Assembly: GCA_034422355.1 (NCBI GenBank)
Contig: DAOUJS010000006.1
Span: 22,971 to 86,970 of the forward strand
Reading direction: 5' to 3'
Length of the DNA stretch: 64,000 nt
From: CATOSP01 sp034422355
Lineage (GTDB): Bacteria > Chloroflexota > Dehalococcoidia > Lucifugimonadales > UBA3495
The notes beneath the pieces were generated by a model that was not told the DNA's origin, did not search any database, and was given only the letters and a program-made list of their open reading frames with translations. This document shows, piece by piece, positions 59,147 to 64,000 of the stretch; positions within the stretch are counted from its first letter, which is position 1, and the number at the start of each line of letters is the position of its first letter. The position numbers and the translations under genes were made by a program.

Positions 59147-60514
59147 ATGACAACAGTTATCAGCAACGCCACGATTGTCACCGGAGACCCGGGGCGGACG
59201 GTGCTGTACGACGCAGCCATAGCTATAGACGGCAGCCGTATCGCGGCTGTCGGTCCTGCTAATGAAGTCTCCGCTCTCTACCCGGATGCCGAACGGGTGG
59301 ACGCGACAGGCCAGGCAGTGTTCCCCGGCCTGGTCAACTGCCATACTCACCTGCTGGCCACGGCGGACCGGGGCATCCTGGAGGACTTCGGCTTCCCAAC
59401 CACCTTGCGGTTCCCCACGGCTGCGCGCTCCCTGCTCTCAGTAGAGGAACAGGAAGTGATGGCCACCCTGGGTGTGCTGGAAGCCATGCGCAGCGGCACG
59501 ACCTGCCTGCTGGAGATATCCGCCGGCGTGGGCGGGTACGCCGAATCCCTGGCGCGTACCGGGCTGCGCCTGGTCTTGGCCGATAACATCAACGACGCGG
59601 AAGAGGGGCAGGACCGGGGCGGGAACAAATTTTCCCGGGAGCGTGCCGGCCAGGGTCTCAGCCGGAGCGCTGACCTGATAGAGGGCTGGCACGGCAAAGA
59701 AGATGGACGGGTCACCTGCTTCATAGCCCCACATGCGCCGGAGACATGCTCACCGGAGTTGCTGCGGGCCACCCGGGAGATGGCGGAGTCCTACGGCACC
59801 GGCTACACGATCCATCTCTCCCAGAGCCAGGACGAAATCGAGGCCGTCATGCGCGCCCGGGGAGTGCCGCCCACCCACTACCTCTTCGCCAACGACTTCC
59901 TGGGGCCGCGTTTGGTGGTCGCCCACTGCCGCTATGTGAACTCGTCGGAAACTGCGCTGCTTGGTCAGGCGGGAGTCGGGGTTTCCAACAACGCTGCCAT
60001 CGCCGCTCGACGCGGGGCAGCCGCGCCGGTGAAAGAGTTACAGGCTGCGGGTTGCCGCATCGGCATGGGGTCGGACAACATGGCCGAGGACATGGTGGAA
60101 GTTATGCGCGCCGGTCTGTTCCTGGAGCGGGTGCGCCGCAACGACCAGATGGACCCCCAGCCCGAGGACGTGCTGGAGTGGGCAACCCAGGGCGGAGCGA
60201 ACATTCTTGGTCTCGGCTCGGATACCGGTTCCCTGGAGGCGGGCAAGAAGGCCGACCTCTTTCTTATTGATATGATGCGTCCCCACCTGGTCCCAACCCT
60301 GCGCATCGTCTCCTCGTTTGTTCACAATGGCCAACCCGCGGACGTAACGTCCGTGATGGTTGACGGGGAATGGGTCATGCGAGACGGGAAGGCGCTGACC
60401 ATCGACGAGCCTGACATCGTGCGCCGTGCCGAGGAAATCGGCCATTCGGTGTGGAACAGGGTCGTCAGCCGATACCCCAACGTTCCATTCCCGGTCAAGT
60501 TGCCGCGGGAGTAA
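59147..60514 (+). CDS. Amidohydrolase of the TRZ/ATZ (cytosine deaminase-like) family
   Basis: A 455-aa metal hydrolase. Metal-ligand motifs are VNCHTHLLA (HxH), YTIHLSQSQDEI, VVAHCRYVN and GMGSDNMAEDM (final Asp). The composite small domain IVTGDPGRTVLYDAAIAIDG is present at the N-terminus. Such enzymes deaminate or dechlorinate purines, pyrimidines, triazines or related heterocycles, and also act on guanidino compounds. It is transcribed next to an enolase-superfamily gene (52 nt downstream), and RidA is divergent, suggesting an amine or heterocycle catabolic cluster. Confidence 0.88.
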   Translation: MTTVISNATIVTGDPGRTVLYDAAIAIDGSRIAAVGPANEVSALYPDAERVDATGQAVFPGLVNCHTHLLATADRGILEDFGFPTTLRFPTAARSLLSVEEQEVMATLGVLEAMRSGTTCLLEISAGVGGYAESLARTGLRLVLADNINDAEEGQDRGGNKFSRERAGQGLSRSADLIEGWHGKEDGRVTCFIAPHAPETCSPELLRATREMAESYGTGYTIHLSQSQDEIEAVMRARGVPPTHYLFANDFLGPRLVVAHCRYVNSSETALLGQAGVGVSNNAAIAARRGAAAPVKELQAAGCRIGMGSDNMAEDMVEVMRAGLFLERVRRNDQMDPQPEDVLEWATQGGANILGLGSDTGSLEAGKKADLFLIDMMRPHLVPTLRIVSSFVHNGQPADVTSVMVDGEWVMRDGKALTIDEPDIVRRAEEIGHSVWNRVVSRYPNVPFPVKLPRE

Positions 60515-60565
60515 ACGCTGTGGACGCAAGAGGGCGGATGCAGGAGACAAAGTGGAGGTCCGACC

Positions 60566-61648
60566 ATGAAGATTACCGACGTGGAATGCCTGGTCCTAGA
60601 CCGGCAATTCCCCTTCGTGCGCGTGTACACCGATGAAGGACTGGCGGGAATCGGGGAGTGCTTCCGCCGCCAGCCGCAGGTGGTCAAGACCCTGGTCGAC
60701 ACTACGCTCAAACCGGTCCTGCTTGGCAAGGACCCGGTGGACACGGAGGTCCGGTGGCGGGAAATGGTCGCAGCAGGGTCGGCGTCGGACATGGGAGGCG
60801 CGGTCTACTGCGCCATCGCCGGGCTGGATATAGCCCTCTGGGACCTCAAGGGCAAGGCTCTGGGCGTCCCCATCTACAAACTGCTGGGCGGCAAGGCCCG
60901 GGACAAGGTGCGGATGTACGCTAGTTCCATGCGGCGGGACATGACCCCGGCGGAGGAAGCCAAGCGCGCCGCTTCTTTCGTCGATGCCGGTTACTCGGCC
61001 TACAAGCTGCACAGCGCGGTGCCCGGGGCCATCGACCACCCGGCGGACCAAACGATAGACACGGTGAGGGAGGTCCGCGCTGCCGTTGGCGACGACATCG
61101 AAATCCTGGTTGACGTTAATGGCGCGTTCTCAACGCACCACGCCCTTGAGATTGGGAGGGCGCTGGAAGACCTGGGGGTGTTCCACTTCGAGGAGCCCCG
61201 GCCCCACTACGACCTTGAAGGGCTGGCGACCATCGCGGACACGCTGGACATCCCCATCGCGTCCGGAGAGATGATCTACACCCACTGGGAGTACCGGGAC
61301 CTGATGCTCCGGGGCAGGATCGACATCGTGCAGCCGGACATCGTGAAGGTACCCGGCTTCACCGAGTTCCAGCGGATTGCCGCTCTGGCTTCTGCCTTTG
61401 GCAAACCCATTACCGTCCATAACACCCAGCCGACCATAAGCACGGTAGCCCACCTTCACGCCTGCGCCGCCTATGCCAACATACCCTACGCTCAGGAATA
61501 CAACATTGAACCCACTTCCATCCGCGACGAGTGGCCTATACTAAAGGAACCGCTGCAGGTGAACTACGGATACCTGGACGTGCCAGAGGGTCCGGGTTTG
61601 GGGGTGGAACTCGACGAGGACGTAGTGCAGAAGCTGGCCGAAGCCTGA
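60566..61648 (+). CDS. Mandelate racemase/muconate lactonising enzyme-type enolase-superfamily protein
   Basis: A 360-aa enolase-superfamily enzyme. Metal ligands are the Asp of VDVNGAF (about 182), the Glu of FEEPRP and the Glu of IASGEMIYTH. The KxK base pair position reads YKLHSAV (Lys-x-His), so the second base is His. C-terminal residues VQPDIVKVPGF and KPITVHNTQPT provide the Asp-His dyad of the mandelate racemase subgroup. KLLGGKARDKVRMYA is a general family motif. It probably dehydrates or racemises a carboxylate sugar or acid; substrate unknown. GGAGG before the ATG (about 8 nt) is a good ribosome site. Confidence 0.9.
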   Translation: MKITDVECLVLDRQFPFVRVYTDEGLAGIGECFRRQPQVVKTLVDTTLKPVLLGKDPVDTEVRWREMVAAGSASDMGGAVYCAIAGLDIALWDLKGKALGVPIYKLLGGKARDKVRMYASSMRRDMTPAEEAKRAASFVDAGYSAYKLHSAVPGAIDHPADQTIDTVREVRAAVGDDIEILVDVNGAFSTHHALEIGRALEDLGVFHFEEPRPHYDLEGLATIADTLDIPIASGEMIYTHWEYRDLMLRGRIDIVQPDIVKVPGFTEFQRIAALASAFGKPITVHNTQPTISTVAHLHACAAYANIPYAQEYNIEPTSIRDEWPILKEPLQVNYGYLDVPEGPGLGVELDEDVVQKLAEA

Positions 61649-61654
61649 GGGACA

Positions 61655-61870
61655 ATCATCTGGCCTTTGGAGCAATGGCTGGACCGGCAGATAGACCGCC
61701 GTCTTGTGCGCGCCTTTTTCCTGGCCTTGATTGCCATAGCGCGCCTGCGCCATCCCCGGCCAGGACTGTTGCTGAGCGAATTGGGCGCCCATGTCCTCAC
61801 TCGGGCTCAGTCTCCGGCCGGAACCAGGCGGCCCAGCAATCTGCTGAGAAACTGGCGCCATAGAACCGGA
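61655..61870 (+). mobile_element. N-terminal remnant of an IS transposase
   Basis: A short open stretch reads PLEQWLDRQIDRRLVRAFF, LALIAIARLRHPRPG, then LLLSELGAHVLTRAQSPAG and TRRPSNLLRNW, the usual opening of a transposase family common in Chloroflexota (LLLSELG...AGTKRLSNLL). The similarity ends near 61870, without the DDE domain, so it is a truncated relic. The rest of the 370-nt gap between 61649 and 62018 holds nothing that I can identify. Confidence 0.5.
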
Positions 61871-62018
61871 AAGCGGCACCGCGACGCTACGGTACCGCTT
61901 CCTCGAATCAGGTCAGTTTCGATCCCCCTCCGGCTCGCCTGCCCGCCAACCTTCTCCTTCTGTACCCAAAATTCGGGATGACTCATGTCGGTAGTTAACT
62001 GACTCTCCCGAATGAAGT

Positions 62019-62735
62019 CTAGCCTTCGGCGTGTTCCGACTCCAGGGGGTTGAAAGTGACGCGGAGCATGGGCTGGTCGCTGTGGTTGCGCCACTGGTGG
62101 AAAGTGTTGGGCGGCACCAGGACGGCGTCGCCCTCGGTCACCGGGTACTCAGTCCCCTCACAGGCTATTACCGCGCTGCCTTCCAGGATGTATACCACAT
62201 GCTCCCAGGGATGCACATGCCCGCCCTCGGCGGCGTGGCTCACGCTGCCTGGGGCCATTGCCCCGTTGTAAAGCATCAAGTAGGTGGGTGCGCCGTCTGC
62301 TGACCCGATGATGCGGCTGCCGGTCTGAGCGTTAAGGTCGGCGTGGTTGCGTATCATCGGCGGCTTCCCGCTGCCGACTCCGCCGCCGGCCCTGGCTCCG
62401 CCCTGCTGGGCCGCCATCAGCGGGTTGATCTCGATGCGCTTGACGTTGCCCTGCCCACCGTCGTTCAGGGTATAGTGGTCTACCTCGCCGGGTATGAAGA
62501 TGGCGTCACCGGCCTTCACCGGGTAGTTTTTGCCGTCGCAGACCAGGGTGCCCGAGCCATCGATGATGTATACCTCGTGTTCCCAGGGGTGGATGTGGTG
62601 GGCGCTGGTCTGGCCGGGTTCGATTTCCGAGTAAGTCATGGTGCAGGTGGGCGGGTTGTCATCCAGGGTGATGAGCCGTCCCGGAGAGCCTCCCGGCGTG
62701 AAAACGTCCTTCAAGTTGCGGATTATCGGTTCCAA
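62019..62735 (-). CDS. Bicupin (two-domain cupin) protein
   Basis: About 238 aa. The start is the TTG at 62735, 8 nt after AGGAGG; the longer open frame upstream is a shadow of the next gene. Both cupin domains have the metal pattern: SAHHIHPWEHEVYIIDGSG with GDAIFIPGEVDHY, and GHVHPWEHVVYILEGSA with GDAVLVPPNTFHQWRN. A Gly-rich linker joins them. Members include dioxygenases, oxalate decarboxylase-like proteins and sugar isomerases. It shares the strand with the enoyl-CoA hydratase gene, which ends 47 nt upstream, so the two are probably cotranscribed. Confidence 0.85.
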   Translation of the reverse strand: MEPIIRNLKDVFTPGGSPGRLITLDDNPPTCTMTYSEIEPGQTSAHHIHPWEHEVYIIDGSGTLVCDGKNYPVKAGDAIFIPGEVDHYTLNDGGQGNVKRIEINPLMAAQQGGARAGGGVGSGKPPMIRNHADLNAQTGSRIIGSADGAPTYLMLYNGAMAPGSVSHAAEGGHVHPWEHVVYILEGSAVIACEGTEYPVTEGDAVLVPPNTFHQWRNHSDQPMLRVTFNPLESEHAEG

Positions 62736-62782
62736 CTCGTTTTCCTCCTGATTTCGTTGTTGAGCAGGCTTGCCGTGGTAGA

Positions 62783-63559
62783 CTACCGGCCCTGCCAGCG
62801 GGGCTTGCGCTTTTCCGCGAAGGCCCGCGGCCCCTCCTTGGAGTCCTCTGTGGTCAGGAGTTGGTCGTACATGTGGTAGGTCAGAGATGAGATGTCCTGG
62901 GTGGACATGTTCAGGCCGCGGTAGGCCAGTTCCTTGAAGTATTGCACCGCCAGCGGAGCGTTGGACGCTATCTGCCGGGCCATTGCCATTGCCTCGTCCA
63001 TCAGTTGGTCTGCGGGCGTGACCTTGTTGAGGAAGCCGATGTCGTATGCCCGCTGGGCCGTGATCGGTTCGGCGGTGAACACCAGTTCCAGCACCGCCGA
63101 TAGGGGGACCTGCTTGGGCAGGATGGTGCCGAAGGGGGGCATGAGGCTCCACTTGGTCTCGGTGATGCCCAGCTTGGCGTCCTCCGAGGCCAGCCGGAGG
63201 TCGCACATCTGGGCTATGGACCAGCCGCCGGCCAGGGCAAACCCGTTAACCGCGGCGATGAGCGGTTTCCACGTCCTTGGCCACATGTATGGGCTTTCCG
63301 GTGTCATGCTCGCCGAGGCCCGGGCCTGGATCCCCTCGGCGTTGTCCGTTGCCCGCTCCTTCAGGTCCCGGCCTGCGCAGAAGGCCCGGCCCGCGCCGGT
63401 GATGATGGCCACGTAGGCGTCGCCATCGCCGTCAAACTGCTCTATGGCCTCCCCCAGCTCCCGCCGCAACTGCCGGTTGATCGAGTTGAGGGAATCGGGG
63501 CGGTTGAGGGTGATGGTTACGATGTTGTCCTGCTTGTCGTAGAGAATTGTCTCGGCCAC
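62783..63559 (-). CDS. Enoyl-CoA hydratase/isomerase-family (crotonase) protein
   Basis: About 258 aa from GTG 63559 (M-AETILYDKQDNIVTITLNR), with GAGG 6 nt upstream. The crotonase oxyanion-hole motif is IITGAGRAFCAGRDLKE, with a second region AVNGFALAGGWSIAQMCDLRLAS. GITETKWSLMPPFG contains the first catalytic Glu position. The C-terminal helix (SSLTYHMYDQLLTTEDSKEGPRAFAEKRKPRWQG) is typical. It acts on a CoA thioester; the specific reaction is not predictable. First gene of a unit with the bicupin. Confidence 0.9.
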   Translation of the reverse strand: MAETILYDKQDNIVTITLNRPDSLNSINRQLRRELGEAIEQFDGDGDAYVAIITGAGRAFCAGRDLKERATDNAEGIQARASASMTPESPYMWPRTWKPLIAAVNGFALAGGWSIAQMCDLRLASEDAKLGITETKWSLMPPFGTILPKQVPLSAVLELVFTAEPITAQRAYDIGFLNKVTPADQLMDEAMAMARQIASNAPLAVQYFKELAYRGLNMSTQDISSLTYHMYDQLLTTEDSKEGPRAFAEKRKPRWQGR

Positions 63560-63653
63560 TGAAAACCTCGCCCTAAACTTCAGACCGTCCGGCACGTCTG
63601 CCGGGGACCCGGTCCTTGGTGGTGTTATCGTTCCTGTCTCTAGTGGACTGCCA

Positions 63654-64000
63654 CTATTGCATTGATGGGTAGAGGGGCTTGAGTTTGATTCGTGCGTCTT
63701 GGGTGGTGAAACGCCAGGTGGCACGTGTTCCGTCGCGGTTTCGCTGTCCCTGCCAGGCTCCGGTTTCGTGTTTCAGGACGTCCCGGCTGGGAATCCGGCG
63801 GTCCAGGCACTGGCTGACCAGCACCGCCAACTCGCTCTCCGCCATGTTCAGCCAGCTGCCGTGCTTCGGCGTGTAGTGTATCTCCAGCCTCTCCGCGATG
63901 CGCCGCGCCTCCCCAGGCTCGAACGCCTCATACAGCGACGACGGGTGATGCGTGTTCAGGTTGTCCATCACCAGCACTATCCGCTCCCTGCCGGGATAGT
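63654..64000 (-). mobile_element. IS630-family transposase, C-terminal part (runs off right edge)
   Basis: The frame from the right edge encodes ERIVLVMDNLNTHHPSSLYEAFEPGEARRIAERLEIHYTPKHGSWLNMAESELAVL, the second Asp (VMDNLNTH) and final Glu (SELAVL) region of the IS630 DDE_3 domain. It ends in LKPLYPSMQ with a stop at 63654. The N-terminal part is outside the window. The terminal inverted repeat is expected near 63600-63650 but was not pinned down. Confidence 0.85.

Noticed and set aside
62735..63206. N-terminal extension of the bicupin open frame
   Set aside because: It reads through the crotonase gene in another frame; the AGGAGG-TTG start at 62735 explains the real gene.
1..64000. CRISPR arrays, tRNA and rRNA genes
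   Set aside because: No direct-repeat/spacer array, no T-arm-like motifs within cloverleaf-sized spacers and no rRNA-like block was recognised; a covariance search would be decisive.

Overview
This 64 kb window is bacterial, GC-rich by eye, densely coded on both strands, and shows no rRNA, tRNA or CRISPR array. The gene content points to an aerobic or microaerobic member of the Chloroflexota, probably of the Dehalococcoidia/SAR202 kind. The reasons are an alternative complex III (ACIII) respiratory locus, system-II cytochrome c maturation genes, obgE-nadD, ROK and LppX-type proteins, and many catabolic singletons (cupins, DinB-like, GMC oxidoreductase, amidohydrolases, alpha/beta hydrolase). 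The taxonomic placement is an inference from gene content, not from a marker gene.

Layout. Positions 1-0.7 kb hold a TnpB-type gene entering from the left edge and a HEPN-like gene. 0.7-11.5 kb is mixed: a Rieske protein, a secreted HtrA-like lipoprotein, an amidohydrolase, a methyltransferase, a DHA2 exporter, small hypotheticals including one frameshifted gene, and two coupled envelope lipoprotein-type genes. 12-20.7 kb carries housekeeping genes (obgE, nadD, pyrE, ygfZ-like, IscA/ErpA-like), then a DUF336 protein, a polysaccharide deacetylase, an atypical SDR and a ROK kinase.

19.6-34.4 kb is the bioenergetic core on the minus strand. The ACIII operon reads leftward from a TTGACA promoter near 34.5 kb: small membrane protein, pentaheme ActA, molybdopterin-like ActB1, separate iron-sulfur ActB2, two NrfD-type quinol subunits, ActD and monoheme ActE. 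It ends at a rho-independent terminator near 25.83 kb. A second unit follows with its own extended -10 promoter: ccmH, ccmF, a CcmI-like protein, a membrane accessory protein, a TlpA/CcmG-like thioredoxin and the ROK gene. Together they make the complex and attach haem to its cytochromes. On the plus strand at 37-40.6 kb lie a MerR-type regulator, a fused AhbA-AhbB siroheme decarboxylase, precorrin-2 dehydrogenase and hemC, which supply haem by the siroheme route.

40.7-63.6 kb is accessory and catabolic. It contains an AT-richer insertion at 44.2-46.0 kb with a PaeR7I/XhoI-like restriction enzyme and an N4/N6 methyltransferase, abutting a broken alcohol dehydrogenase. It also contains a translationally coupled AAA ATPase-PIN nuclease pair directly upstream of an RtcB RNA ligase (52.7-55.8 kb), and an AT-richer patch with a membrane-anchored zinc-finger GIY-YIG protein (57.4-58.6 kb). 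IS fragments lie at 61.7 kb and at the right edge (IS630).

The best candidates for an undescribed system are the ATPase-PIN(-RtcB) cassette and the Zn-finger/GIY-YIG/transmembrane protein. The ACIII-Ccm-Ahb neighbourhood is the most informative physiological signal.
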